Positions 35,856 to 45,123 of a stretch of DNA of 64,000 nt are shown here, one piece after another (the stretch's first letter is position 1; every line of letters starts with the position of its first letter). Location of the stretch: NCBI GenBank assembly GCA_028823235.1, contig JAPKBW010000003.1, forward strand, positions 124,001 through 188,000. Direction: 5' to 3'. The position numbers were made by a program, and so were the translations under genes. The stretch comes from Longimicrobiales bacterium. GTDB taxonomy: Bacteria > Gemmatimonadota > Gemmatimonadetes > Longimicrobiales > Gaopeijiaceae. A model generated the notes under the pieces. It made no database searches. It was not told the DNA's origin and saw only the letters and a list, made by a program, of their open reading frames with translations.

Positions 35856-36894
35856 TCCCCGAGTCTGGGTTACCGTCCTCGCGGGCGGGATCGGGTCCCG
35901 TTTCTGGCCCGCCAGCAGGCCGCAGCGCCCCAAGCAGCTTCTTCCTCTGGCCAGTGAACGCCCGCTCATCGTCGACACCGTCGACCGGGCGAGAGCACTG
36001 GTCCCGGACGAACGCATCAGAATCCTTGCTGGCGACCACCTCGCGGCACCGTTCCAGGGGGTAGTCGACTCCCTGCCTGACTCTAGCTACTGGATCGAGC
36101 CCAGAGCACGGGGGACCGCGCCTGTTCTGGCATGGGCCGCCTGGAAGCTCCACAAACTAGATCCCGACGCGGTCATGGTGTCCCTTCACGCGGACCACCT
36201 GATCGAACCGATCTCAGGGTTCGTGGAAACAGTCGCGAGTGCCGTCGAGATTGCTACCCGTGACGACCTCCTGCTCAGCATTGGCGTGCCTCCGCAGCGG
36301 GTGGAACCCGGGTATGGGCATATCGAGCCGGGAGAGGTGATCGAGAGCGAGGGTGAAGCCGCCGCGTATCGAGTCCGCGCGTTTCATGAAAAGCCGGACG
36401 CCGAAACCGCTCAACGATATGTCGACGATGGCTATCTCTGGAACACGGGAATCTTCGTCTGGAAGGCCTCAACGCTGTTGGCGGAAATTGAACAATACGC
36501 CCCAGAAGTCGCAGAGCATCTCCCGCGGATCGAGGAAAGCGACACCGCCTTCTTCGACGCGGTTCCGGTCAGCGTGATCGATCGGGCGGTGATGGAGCGG
36601 AGTGAACGGGTAGGCACTGTCACTGCGCGTTTTACGTGGGACGACGTCGGGAGCTGGGAAGCGCTGGCACGGACACGCTCCGCCGACAGCAGTGAGAATA
36701 TCATCCTTGGGCCTGGCCACGCGGTGGATGCGACAGGCAATGTGATCTACGCAGATGGGAACGCGTCGGTGGTCGTTCTCGGAGTCGATGATCTGATCGT
36801 CGTACAGAGTGGAGGCACGACGATGGTGCTGCCGCGATCACGGGCCGGCGAAATGAAGGATCTCCTCGCGCGAATGGAGGGCCAGAAGCCTTGA
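35821..36894 (+). CDS. manC: Mannose-1-phosphate guanylyltransferase
   Basis: A nucleotidyltransferase making GDP-mannose from mannose-1-phosphate and GTP, for surface polysaccharides or glycosylation. The signature is VLAGGIGSRFWPASRPQRPK, with VMVSLHADHLI and WNTGIFVWKAS downstream and a short cupin-free C-terminus (single-domain form, about 357 residues). The start is uncertain: TTG 35821 overlaps the response regulator end by 35 bases; ATT 35851 would give a more typical length but is a rare start. The end overlaps the next gene (TTGA). Confidence 0.88.
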   Translation: MPEPKRSSAAISPRVWVTVLAGGIGSRFWPASRPQRPKQLLPLASERPLIVDTVDRARALVPDERIRILAGDHLAAPFQGVVDSLPDSSYWIEPRARGTAPVLAWAAWKLHKLDPDAVMVSLHADHLIEPISGFVETVASAVEIATRDDLLLSIGVPPQRVEPGYGHIEPGEVIESEGEAAAYRVRAFHEKPDAETAQRYVDDGYLWNTGIFVWKASTLLAEIEQYAPEVAEHLPRIEESDTAFFDAVPVSVIDRAVMERSERVGTVTARFTWDDVGSWEALARTRSADSSENIILGPGHAVDATGNVIYADGNASVVVLGVDDLIVVQSGGTTMVLPRSRAGEMKDLLARMEGQKP

Positions 36895-38108
36895 GCGAAC
36901 CTCGCCTCTACCTCTTCGACGACCGCCTAGCGCGCCGTTGGGCCCCGTTTTCTCTTACCCGCCCCGTCGGAGAGATGCTCTTTGGTTGTTTCACGATTCG
37001 CGAGCGATCGGAACGAGCCATCGGACTAACCTGCGCGGCACACCTCAGCCGTACAGCTCTGATCGGCTTTGACGAACCGGGAGCAGCTCCGGCGATCGCC
37101 CTCGACGATCTGCCCTCGGACGTTCCGTCTGTCCTGCTTTCGAGCCGAGTCGTGCTTGAGACACAGGACGTCATTCTGCCCACAGGGCCCGCGCGTATCT
37201 TCGTCCGGGGTGAGGCCGTCGGATGGGTGCTGCCTGAGGGCGCACCACCGCCACACGAACTGTGGCTTCGTGACCCATCGGCCGCACCGGACTCGGCTGG
37301 GCGTCTCGACCTCATAGGAGAACTCCTCGGGCGCCCATGGGACCTGATCGCGGAGAACGACGATCGGATCACGAGCGATATTAGCGAACTATGGCCAACC
37401 GACTCCGACCCGGTGGGAGTGATCCGGATCGGTGATCATGCAATCTCCCTGGCTGAGGGTGCGATAATCGAACCCGGCGTCCACGTTGACGTCCGCCAAG
37501 GGCCGATCAGACTTTCCGAGAATGCTCGCGTCGAAGGACCCGCACGACTCACGGGGCCGCTCTTCGTAGGCCCGGGGTCCACAATCTTTGGCGGATCCGT
37601 CGGAACGTCTTCGATCGGTCCGGTCTGCCTGGTACGCGGAGAGGTCGCCCATTCCGTCTTTCTCGGATTCGTGAACAAGGCGCACGATGGACACATCGGA
37701 CACGCGATTCTGGGCCGGTGGGTAAATCTCGGTGCGTTCACCACCAACTCCGACCTCAAGAACAACTACCGCGACGTTCGTGTGTGGACGCCGGACGGTG
37801 AGCTCGACACCGGGTTGATGAAGGTCGGATGCTTTCTTGGCGACCACGTAAAGACCGGCATCGGCACTGTCCTCAATACAGGTTCGATTTTGGGAGCCGG
37901 AACGAATGTGTTCGGAGGCACAATGCCGCCGACAGTGGTGGCCCCGTTCAGTTGGGGGGCAGGCGCCGACCGACGGGATCACAGGCTGGACAAGTTCCTT
38001 GAGACCGCCGAGCGTGCGATGGCTCGCCGAGATCAACTCTTGACGCCTGGAGTCCTCGCCGTGTTGTGCACAGCGTGGAGGGCAACCGCGGGCAGGCGAG
38101 CGGAGTGA
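36891..38108 (+). CDS. GlmU-like sugar nucleotidyltransferase with left-handed beta-helix
   Basis: A 405-residue protein of the alternative GlmU type known from Bacteroidetes and others, proposed to combine UDP-N-acetylglucosamine pyrophosphorylase and glucosamine-1-phosphate acetyltransferase roles. The N-terminus YLFDDRLARRWAPFSLTRPV and FGCFTIRERSE are the family hallmark. Hexapeptide-repeat turns run from about residue 185 to 345 (AEGAIIEPGVHVD, GHIGHAILGRWVNLGAFTTN, GIGTVLNTGSILGAGTNVFG). The start is TTG 36891, overlapping the manC stop. Substrate specificity cannot be read from sequence; together with ManC it suggests sugar-nucleotide supply. Confidence 0.82.
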   Translation: MSEPRLYLFDDRLARRWAPFSLTRPVGEMLFGCFTIRERSERAIGLTCAAHLSRTALIGFDEPGAAPAIALDDLPSDVPSVLLSSRVVLETQDVILPTGPARIFVRGEAVGWVLPEGAPPPHELWLRDPSAAPDSAGRLDLIGELLGRPWDLIAENDDRITSDISELWPTDSDPVGVIRIGDHAISLAEGAIIEPGVHVDVRQGPIRLSENARVEGPARLTGPLFVGPGSTIFGGSVGTSSIGPVCLVRGEVAHSVFLGFVNKAHDGHIGHAILGRWVNLGAFTTNSDLKNNYRDVRVWTPDGELDTGLMKVGCFLGDHVKTGIGTVLNTGSILGAGTNVFGGTMPPTVVAPFSWGAGADRRDHRLDKFLETAERAMARRDQLLTPGVLAVLCTAWRATAGRRAE

Positions 38109-38926
38109 AACTCTCTGTACTCGGAAGCGGGAGTGGAGGCAATTCCGTCTTCGTTCAGGCCGGGAATACCCGGATTCTGGTTGATGCCGGGTTCAGTGGA
38201 AAATCGGTGGTGGAGCGGTTAGCCGTGCTGGACATCGAGCCCGAGTCGATCAACGCAATCGTGGTCACCCATGAGCACTCCGACCACACCAGTGGTGTCG
38301 GCATCTTCGCCAGAAGGTACGGCACCCGAATCTACATGACCGACCGCACCCGAGATGCGTGCGCCAAGCTGTTCTGCGGCACGGAGCGAGTCATCGACTA
38401 CTCACCAAGCCGAGCCTTCACTGTTGGAGACGCACTGATTGAGCCATTCCTGACCGTCCACGACGCGGCGGATCCGGTCGGCGTGGCCATCGTCGATCAA
38501 TGCACAGGCCTCAAGCTGGGGGTTGCGACCGACCTAGGTCGGCCGACGACCCAGATTCGACACGCCCTGGAAGGCTGCGACGTGCTGGTCCTCGAGGCCA
38601 ACCACGATGAGGTGATGCTTCACATGAGCAGCTATCCAGCCTCAGTGAAACGACGCATCTCCTCGAGCCACGGCCACTTGTCCAACGAGGCTTCCGCTCG
38701 GCTCGCAACAGAGCTGATGCATCCCCGACTGGCGGCCGTCATCCTCGCCCATCTGTCGAAGCAGGCTAACACGGAGTCACTCGCGCTCGAAGTGGTCGGA
38801 AACGCTCTCAAAAAGGCGGGATGGGTCGGGCATCTGGAGGTGGCCTCTCAGAACCAGCCGACCGACCTACTGGACGTGGAAAGCCTCCGGTATCGCTCAG
38901 ACTCGAACCAACTCACACTGCTCTAA
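38105..38926 (+). CDS. WalJ/YycJ-like metallo-beta-lactamase-fold hydrolase
   Basis: A 273-residue MBL-fold protein starting at GTG 38105, overlapping the upstream stop as GTGA. The N-terminus LSVLGSGSGGNSVFV and the metal motif THEHSDHTSGVG (HxHxDH) near residue 57 are characteristic, with VATDLGRPT and EANHDEVML further on and the final His in ILAHLSKQAN. WalJ in Firmicutes affects coordination of division and replication and has nuclease-like features; the role here is inferred by similarity only. Confidence 0.85.
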   Translation: MKLSVLGSGSGGNSVFVQAGNTRILVDAGFSGKSVVERLAVLDIEPESINAIVVTHEHSDHTSGVGIFARRYGTRIYMTDRTRDACAKLFCGTERVIDYSPSRAFTVGDALIEPFLTVHDAADPVGVAIVDQCTGLKLGVATDLGRPTTQIRHALEGCDVLVLEANHDEVMLHMSSYPASVKRRISSSHGHLSNEASARLATELMHPRLAAVILAHLSKQANTESLALEVVGNALKKAGWVGHLEVASQNQPTDLLDVESLRYRSDSNQLTLL

Positions 38927-38961
38927 CTCGCTCGAGCCCCGCTCGGACCAAACCGTCCGTC

Positions 38962-39600
38962 TCAGTCCTCGACGGCTAGTCGGTATGGCGCGGTACGATC
39001 CAGTTCGGCGTGCGCCGCGGTAAGACGGCTGTCCGCGACAGACAGCGTACTGGCAACGACCTGACGCAGCGTCGTGCACCCCTGGGCCTCAAGGTCTCCA
39101 ATCGACTCTAGCAAGTCCGCTGCAGCTAGGATCACAAGATCCCGGTGCCGATACTCATGCTGCTGGATCGCCTGTTCGATGTTGCTCCATCCACCCTGCT
39201 CCGCCGCCAGTTGGCCGGCGATTGGTGACCACCTCGGCAGAGTGACCGTAATCTGGACGAAGACCTCGACCTCTCGTACCCGGCACCGACCGCCTCTCGC
39301 GACGGCGTTCCATTCAGGGCGAATGTCGAAGCGGGTCAGCCCCTGAGATCGAGGGGCTTCGGGCCCTTCGAGGTGTGTGTGGTTCAGGCGCTCCACGACC
39401 TGCGTGAGTGTGGGTTCGTCGAGTTCGTAGAACTCCTCCACGGACCGGACATGTACACCCGGTATCGAGGGCGGGCCCGCTTCCGCCGAAGAAAGTGCTC
39501 TCCCACGCTCTTCCGGTGGCAACAGTTGCGCCGAGACCACCAACGGACCGGCCAGGACCAAGAGCGCAACGGCCAGAACGCGATACCACGCCATCGGCAC
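38962..39600 (-). CDS. DUF922-like secreted zinc protease
   Basis: A 212-residue exported protein: signal peptide to about residue 25 (LVVSAQ), a linker, and a domain with the HExxH zinc-peptidase motif in IQQHEYRHRDLVILAAAD near residue 143. Two Cys (GGRCRVREVEV and QGCTTLRQV) may form a disulfide. This resembles DUF922 putative zinc proteases. The start is GTG 39600, overlapping the rseP stop by 1 base; ATG 39594 is equally possible. It is the last gene of the rplM-to-rseP run; the substrate is unknown. Confidence 0.65.
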   Translation of the reverse strand: MPMAWYRVLAVALLVLAGPLVVSAQLLPPEERGRALSSAEAGPPSIPGVHVRSVEEFYELDEPTLTQVVERLNHTHLEGPEAPRSQGLTRFDIRPEWNAVARGGRCRVREVEVFVQITVTLPRWSPIAGQLAAEQGGWSNIEQAIQQHEYRHRDLVILAAADLLESIGDLEAQGCTTLRQVVASTLSVADSRLTAAHAELDRTAPYRLAVED

Positions 39601-40961
39601 TAGAGCCCAAGCAACCTTAGGAAATCATTTCCGAGCGCCCAGATCATAATCCCGACGATCATGAAGAAGCCGACATTGCTCCACTTCAGCCGCTGCTCCA
39701 GGCTGAGAGCCCGACCCCCACGGATGGCCTCGATCCCCAGGAACACCAAGTGACCACCGTCGAGGACCGGAATGGGGAGCATGTTCAGAACAGCGAGGTT
39801 GATGCTGAACAGTGCCATGAAACGCAGAAACACATCGATGCCCGCCGCTGCTGCCTGTCCGGACGCCTCCCCGATGGTCACGATGCTGCCGACGGAACGT
39901 GGAGAGATGTTCAACGTGACCAGATCACGCAGGAACCCAAGGATGAGCGCTGTGACAGCGGCAGTCTCTCGGTAACCCGCCTCGAAGGCTTGCCCGATCG
40001 AAACCCGCGTGTACGTGGTGGCGATCAGCGGTGGGCTGATGCCGATACGCCCGACTTCCGTCATCGATCCGTCCGGCCGCTCCAGTTTTTCAACATCCAG
40101 CGTGACGTTGCGTGATATTTCACTCCCGTCACGGACCAACGTGAGAGCCACGCGCTCGCCAGGTCGAGCCTCAATTTGCTGGACGAAGAACGACCAATTC
40201 AAGGTCGCGTTCCCGTCCACCTCCACAACGCGATCGCCTTCTTCCATCCCTGCATCCGAGGCCGGCGAACCCGGCGTCGCAAATCCGACTCCAGCTTCTC
40301 TCCACACTTCTACGGCGAGGGTCAGCCTCCGTCGCTCACCCTCTGTGACTGGGATACGGATTTCTACCGTTCGCGTAGGCTCAACCATGTCGATACGGAG
40401 AGGGCCCGGCGCACTACGGAATAACCCATCCTGGACGTCGCCCCAATCCTCGGTGGTGACGTCGCCCATGCGGATGATGCGACTCCCAGGCTCGACAGTT
40501 CCCAGCGCCTCAGTGCCAGGAGGCAGCGCCCCCAATTCGACGAATCCGATCCTCGTGGTGTCGAGTTCCTGGATGCCATACCGTGCAGCCAGGAAGGTGT
40601 ATGTGCCAAAGGCGAACAGCATGTTCATGATCACGCCGGCGGAGATTACGAGCGTCCGCGCCCAAATCGGCTTCGCATCGAAATCCCTGTCACTCGGCAC
40701 GCGTCCCTCAACAGGGACTTCGCCACCCTCGAGCTTCTCCATGACCTCGTCGTCCATGCCGCCCATTTTGACATAGCCGCCGAGAGGTATCGCGCTGATG
40801 ACGTACTCCGTCTCCCCTCGCGTGAAGCCGAAGATTCGTGGTCCGAGCCCGATCGAAAAGCGCTGGACTTCGATGCCCACGGCCTTTGCAGCCCAAAAAT
40901 GGCCGAGTTCGTGCACAAAAATCAGTACACCAAGTACGACTACGGTCGCCAATATTGTCAT
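39600..40961 (-). CDS. rseP: Site-2 metalloprotease RseP
   Basis: A 453-residue intramembrane zinc protease that cuts anti-sigma factors and leftover signal peptides. The HExxH motif is FVHELGHFWAAKAVG near residue 18 in the first transmembrane helix. Two PDZ-like domains lie near 155-200 and 225-300, and the second metal motif is NMLPIPVLDGGHLVF near 395. Four hydrophobic helices are visible. It overlaps dxr by 4 bases, the usual dxr-rseP pairing. No bamA follows here; a DUF922-like gene does instead. Confidence 0.94.
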   Translation of the reverse strand: MTILATVVVLGVLIFVHELGHFWAAKAVGIEVQRFSIGLGPRIFGFTRGETEYVISAIPLGGYVKMGGMDDEVMEKLEGGEVPVEGRVPSDRDFDAKPIWARTLVISAGVIMNMLFAFGTYTFLAARYGIQELDTTRIGFVELGALPPGTEALGTVEPGSRIIRMGDVTTEDWGDVQDGLFRSAPGPLRIDMVEPTRTVEIRIPVTEGERRRLTLAVEVWREAGVGFATPGSPASDAGMEEGDRVVEVDGNATLNWSFFVQQIEARPGERVALTLVRDGSEISRNVTLDVEKLERPDGSMTEVGRIGISPPLIATTYTRVSIGQAFEAGYRETAAVTALILGFLRDLVTLNISPRSVGSIVTIGEASGQAAAAGIDVFLRFMALFSINLAVLNMLPIPVLDGGHLVFLGIEAIRGGRALSLEQRLKWSNVGFFMIVGIMIWALGNDFLRLLGL

Positions 40962-42130
40962 GAGTTGGTTCCCATTCTCGCTTCGCCGAGCCGTACGGTG
41001 ACATCCACCGCCACTTCCCGGGCCGCCGTATCAACGGCGATCACGTCATCCATGTCACGAAGGTCTGAAGTCCCGGTGCGATCCATCGCTTCCGCGACCA
41101 CGTCGGCAATCTCGGGGAAACTGATCCGATCTTCCAGAAAGGCCTGTACGGCGACTTCATTTGCGGCGTTGTACACCAACGGGGTGCATCCGCTCCGTCG
41201 ACCGGCGTCGACACCAAGGGCGAACATCGGGAACGCCAAATGGTCGATGTCTTCGAACGTCAAAGGCGGTGACTGTACAGGGTCGTATGAGCGCAGAGCG
41301 CTATCGGCCACTCGCTCGGGGTACACCAGCGCATAGAGAATCGGGATCTCCATCGTCGGGAAGCCCAGCTGTGCAAGGACAGACCCGTCCACCAACTCCA
41401 CGAACGAATGGATGATCGACTGCGGGTGAATCACCGCTCCGATCTGGTCGTATTCGAGCCCGTAGAGGTAGTGAGCCTCAATCACTTCGAGAGCCTTGTT
41501 CGCCAGCGTCGCAGAATCGATGGTGATCTTGGCGCCCATATCCCAGGTAGGATGCTTCAGGGCCTGCGCCGCTGAGACGTCACAAAGATCCTGAGCCGTG
41601 CGGCCACGGAATGGGCCGCCGGAGGCCGTAAGGATGATCCGCTGGACATCCTCGATTTGACTGCCTTCGAGGCATTGGAGAATCGCGCTGTGTTCCGAGT
41701 CGATGGGAATAATCTCACCGCCACCAGCATGCGCGGCATTGAGAACTAGCGGCCCTCCCACGACCAGAGACTCTTTATTGGCTAATGCGACGCGGTGACC
41801 CGACCTCAAGGCGGCGAGGGTCGGCCCAAGGCCCGCCGCGCCTACACAGGCGTTGAGTACCACGTCGACGTCGTCCCGGGCTGCGACCTCGATCAGAGCC
41901 TCACGCCCCGATCGCCAACGTGTCTGACTCGTGGACTGGGGCAGCGCTACGGTCGGGTCACTCAAGACCGCGGTGTCAGGCTCAAAGATGCTGACCTGGG
42001 CTTCGAGCTCCGCACTTCGCCGATTAGCCGTAAGTGCGACGACCTTCAAGCGGTCCGGATGGCGGGACACTACCTGGAGCGCACTCCGTCCGATCGAACC
42101 GGTCGATCCAAGTAGTGCGATCCGAATCAC
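40958..42130 (-). CDS. dxr: 1-deoxy-D-xylulose 5-phosphate reductoisomerase
   Basis: A 390-residue NADPH-dependent enzyme of the MEP isoprenoid pathway, converting DXP to MEP. The dinucleotide motif is GSTGSIGRSALQVV at the N-terminus. ALANKESLVVGG, IPIDSEHSAILQCL and ASGGPFRG carry the substrate and metal-binding residues. This enzyme is the classical fosmidomycin target. It follows cdsA by 37 bases and overlaps rseP by 4 bases. Confidence 0.96.
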   Translation of the reverse strand: MIRIALLGSTGSIGRSALQVVSRHPDRLKVVALTANRRSAELEAQVSIFEPDTAVLSDPTVALPQSTSQTRWRSGREALIEVAARDDVDVVLNACVGAAGLGPTLAALRSGHRVALANKESLVVGGPLVLNAAHAGGGEIIPIDSEHSAILQCLEGSQIEDVQRIILTASGGPFRGRTAQDLCDVSAAQALKHPTWDMGAKITIDSATLANKALEVIEAHYLYGLEYDQIGAVIHPQSIIHSFVELVDGSVLAQLGFPTMEIPILYALVYPERVADSALRSYDPVQSPPLTFEDIDHLAFPMFALGVDAGRRSGCTPLVYNAANEVAVQAFLEDRISFPEIADVVAEAMDRTGTSDLRDMDDVIAVDTAAREVAVDVTVRLGEARMGTNS

Positions 42131-42167
42131 GGTGAGCGCGACCCCGCCGGTGCGATGGGGCGCGTGA

Positions 42168-43049
42168 TCACGACAGCCACCCCAAGATCAGCAGCAGGCA
42201 GTACGCGGCGGGAAACGTAAAAAGAAGCGAGTCGACTCGGTCCATGACCCCACCGTGGCCCGGGAAGAACGTTCCGGAGTCCTTGACCCCTGCTTCCCGC
42301 TTCAGCAGAGACTCGATCAGATCGCCCAGTACGGCGGTCGCACCCAGCAAAGCACCGAGCGCGGCCAAGACCCACATGCCCCCGAGTGGAGCGTTCGGGA
42401 GCTTGGGACCAAGGACAACGAACCAGAGCACCCCGCCGAAGGCCGCGCCAATCACATCTCCCCAGAATCCAACCCAGCTCTTATTCGGGCTGATGGTCGG
42501 GGCGAGCTTGCGCTTCCCCCACGCCGTCCCAGCGAACAAGGCAGCGGCATCGCCAATCCATGTGGCAAAGAGTGGCAGCGCCACAGCGGCCAGTCCACCC
42601 AGTGCTGCGCCCTCGGGAGCTACCCATCCCGCTGCAGCAGGGAGCGCGTGCAAGAGCGGGGCGCATGCGAGAGCCAGACCCACGTAGACCGTTGCGACCA
42701 CGGTGATTCCGCTGGCGGCCAGCGGGTTTCCACCTGGTCCCCTGGTCAGCATGGACGCAACGAGTGCAATCAGGGTCGTCGCGCCAATGACCGCGAGTGC
42801 CCAAGGCGCGTAGGCGGTGAAGGACGGCAGCCAGCCGCCGAGAAGGACCAGGACTGCGGCCGCAGGCACACCTACCCATTCGATCGGTTCGATATTTTGC
42901 CGATGCGCCAGGCGATAAATCTCGTGCGTCGCCCACCCCGCGAAAGCCGAAAGAGGGAGTGCCAGAAACCAACCCCCAAGGTAGGACAGCCCCAGAAACA
43001 TCGGAATTCCGGCCCCTGCCACTGCGAAGCGTTTCCCCAGTTCACCCAC
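42168..43049 (-). CDS. cdsA: Phosphatidate cytidylyltransferase
   Basis: A 293-residue integral membrane enzyme making CDP-diacylglycerol from phosphatidate and CTP. About eight hydrophobic helices precede the C-terminal CDP signature, read as KREAGVKDSGTFFPGHGGVM then DRVDS near residues 250-275. It follows uppS by 9 bases. The N-terminal half is poorly conserved, as usual for the family. Confidence 0.92.
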   Translation of the reverse strand: MGELGKRFAVAGAGIPMFLGLSYLGGWFLALPLSAFAGWATHEIYRLAHRQNIEPIEWVGVPAAAVLVLLGGWLPSFTAYAPWALAVIGATTLIALVASMLTRGPGGNPLAASGITVVATVYVGLALACAPLLHALPAAAGWVAPEGAALGGLAAVALPLFATWIGDAAALFAGTAWGKRKLAPTISPNKSWVGFWGDVIGAAFGGVLWFVVLGPKLPNAPLGGMWVLAALGALLGATAVLGDLIESLLKREAGVKDSGTFFPGHGGVMDRVDSLLFTFPAAYCLLLILGWLS

Positions 43050-43058
43050 GGTTTGTGC

Positions 43059-43802
43059 TCACTCCGACGCGACTCGTCCAAACCGTCGCTCGCGCCGCTG
43101 AAAGTTGAGGATCGCGTCAAAAAGGTGTTCACGATCGAAGTCCGGCCACAGCACATCAGTGATATACAGCTCAGTGTACGCAAGCTGCCACAGCATGAAA
43201 TTGCTAATGCGGTATTCTCCCGAGGTCCTGATCAGGAGATCAGGGTCGGGGACTCCCGGAGTAAAAAGCGCTCCAGCCAGCTCATCTTCATCGATATCCT
43301 CCACTGAAAGTGAGCCCTGAGCGACTCGATCCGCGAGGATACGCGCCGCTCTCAGGATTTCCTCTCTTCCGCCGTAGGAGATCATCAGGTTCAGTCGAAG
43401 GGCGGTGCCGCCCCGGGTCTTGCTGACAATCGCGTCGACCGCCGAACGTGTCGGGGCATCAATCCGCTCAAGGTCCCCCAGGACGTGAACCTCCACGCCT
43501 TGGCGCCGTAACTCAGTCCCTTCTTTTTTTGCGTACAGCTGCAGGAGAACCATCAGCGCAGAAACTTCCTGCGCGGGGCGGCTCCAGTTTTCTGTGGAGA
43601 ACGCGAACAGAGTGAGAATATTGACGCCCGAGTCGACGGCTCCCTCGATCGCCTCTCTCACGGATTTCATCCCCTCACGATGGCCTAGGTGCCGAGGGAG
43701 TCCGCGATCGCAAGCCCACCGGCCGTTTCCGTCCATTATCACGGCTACGTGCGAGGGCACATCATTGGCTAGGCGAATTCGATCGAGGCGGTCACTGGGC
43801 AT
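43059..43802 (-). CDS. uppS: Undecaprenyl diphosphate synthase
   Basis: A 247-residue cis-prenyltransferase that builds the C55 carrier lipid for peptidoglycan from FPP and IPP. The catalytic motif is VAVIMDGNGRWACDRG near residue 19, with FAFSTENWSRP near 68 and LLIRTSGEYRISNFMLWQ near 190. The length is standard. It comes between frr and cdsA, the commonest bacterial order. Confidence 0.96.
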   Translation of the reverse strand: MPSDRLDRIRLANDVPSHVAVIMDGNGRWACDRGLPRHLGHREGMKSVREAIEGAVDSGVNILTLFAFSTENWSRPAQEVSALMVLLQLYAKKEGTELRRQGVEVHVLGDLERIDAPTRSAVDAIVSKTRGGTALRLNLMISYGGREEILRAARILADRVAQGSLSVEDIDEDELAGALFTPGVPDPDLLIRTSGEYRISNFMLWQLAYTELYITDVLWPDFDREHLFDAILNFQRRERRFGRVASE

Positions 43803-43824
43803 TAGATCAATTCGTGAGGCGGGA

Positions 43825-44376
43825 CTAGATCGCCATCACCTCAGCTTCCTTGTGTTTCAGCATGTCGTCGATCTTGGTAGCGAATTCGTGAGTAACCTTC
43901 TCAAGAGCATCTTCACGTCGGCGGCCCTCATCCTCCCCGAGATCATGCTCCTTCACCAACCCGTGGATCTCGTCCCGCACGATTCGTCGGGCGTGGCGGA
44001 CAGAGATCCGTCCGTCCTCAGCCATCTTGTGGAGCACCTTCACAAATTCCTTCCGGCGCTCCTCGTTAAGCGGAGGAATCGGAATCCGGATCACGTTCCC
44101 ATCGTTGGACGGGTTCAGGCCTAGGTCTGCCGTCATTATGGCCCGCTCCACATCCGGCAGAATCGATTTGTCGAAGGGCTGGACCATGAGGAGGCTCGGC
44201 TCAGGCGTACTGACCGTGGCGACCTGATTGAGGGGCATCTTCGACCCGTAGGCGTCGACGCGGACCGTATCAAGGAGAGCCGGTGTGGCCTTTCCCGTTC
44301 GTACAGTGGCGAACTCACGCCGCATGGCGTCTACCGCCGCATTCATCCGTTCTTTGGCGTTTTCGACCGTCGGCAT
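43825..44376 (-). CDS. frr: Ribosome recycling factor
   Basis: A 183-residue protein that splits post-termination ribosomes together with EF-G. Family segments are RTGKATPALLDTVRVDAYG, PLNQVATVSTPEP and IRIPIPPLNEERRKEFVK. It follows pyrH by 25 bases and precedes uppS by 22 bases. Confidence 0.97.
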   Translation of the reverse strand: MPTVENAKERMNAAVDAMRREFATVRTGKATPALLDTVRVDAYGSKMPLNQVATVSTPEPSLLMVQPFDKSILPDVERAIMTADLGLNPSNDGNVIRIPIPPLNEERRKEFVKVLHKMAEDGRISVRHARRIVRDEIHGLVKEHDLGEDEGRRREDALEKVTHEFATKIDDMLKHKEAEVMAI

Positions 44377-44401
44377 GAAGACCTCTGAATGAGTTAGTTG
44401 G

Positions 44402-45118
44402 CTAAGATACTAAAGTGCCTACGTGCTCTCCACGAATTGCGTCAGCGACCGCGCCGCTATTGCTGGGATTGAGCACGATGATCGGCAGATTGTTCTCTTT
44501 GCAGAGCGTCACCGCGGTGGTGTCCATGACCGCCAATTCACGTGTCACCACCTCCTGAAACGAAATCTCGGGAATGAACACTGCCGTCGGGTCGGTGACT
44601 GGGTCCGCAGTAAAGACCCCGTCTACCTTCGTCGCCTTGATAACGACGTCAGACTCCATCTCGATGGCACGCAAGACCGCAGCAGTGTCGGTCGAGAAGT
44701 ACGGGTTCCCTGTGCCGCCGGCGAAAAGTACAACTCGACCCTTCTCCATGTGGCGCATGGCCCGGCGGCGAATGTACGGCTCCGCGATCTCTTCCATGCG
44801 AATCGCAGTCATGACGCGAGTTTCGACACCCTTTGTCTCAAGAAGATCCTGGACCGCCAGAGCGTTGATCACCGTACTCAACATGCCCATGTAGTCGGCC
44901 TGAACTCGATCCATGCCTTCTTTGGACGCGATCGCTCCGCGCACGATGTTGCCGCCGCCAATGACAATGCCCAGGGAAACACCCATCTCCACGAGGGCCT
45001 GGATCTCATCCGTCAGTTGATCAACGACAGAGGGTTCGATACCGAAGCCCCGCTTTCCGGCGAGGGCCTCGCCGGAAAGCTTCAGGAGCACTCGTTTGTA
45101 TCGCAGGTCGCCGCTCAT
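44402..45118 (-). CDS. pyrH: UMP kinase
   Basis: A 238-residue amino-acid-kinase-fold enzyme phosphorylating UMP to UDP. KRVLLKLSGEALAG near residue 8, GIVIGGGNIVRG near 50 and FAGGTGNPYFSTDTAA near 130 are the phosphate and nucleotide-binding motifs. It lies between tsf (5 bases upstream) and frr, the usual rpsB-tsf-pyrH-frr order. Bacterial UMP kinases are hexameric and often GTP-regulated. Confidence 0.96.
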   Translation of the reverse strand: MSGDLRYKRVLLKLSGEALAGKRGFGIEPSVVDQLTDEIQALVEMGVSLGIVIGGGNIVRGAIASKEGMDRVQADYMGMLSTVINALAVQDLLETKGVETRVMTAIRMEEIAEPYIRRRAMRHMEKGRVVLFAGGTGNPYFSTDTAAVLRAIEMESDVVIKATKVDGVFTADPVTDPTAVFIPEISFQEVVTRELAVMDTTAVTLCKENNLPIIVLNPSNSGAVADAIRGEHVGTLVS

Positions 45119-45123
45119 CAGGG

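Noticed and set aside
42255-43307. Plus-strand ORF of 350 codons
   Set aside because: Antisense to cdsA and uppS, which are firmly identified by motifs and gene order.
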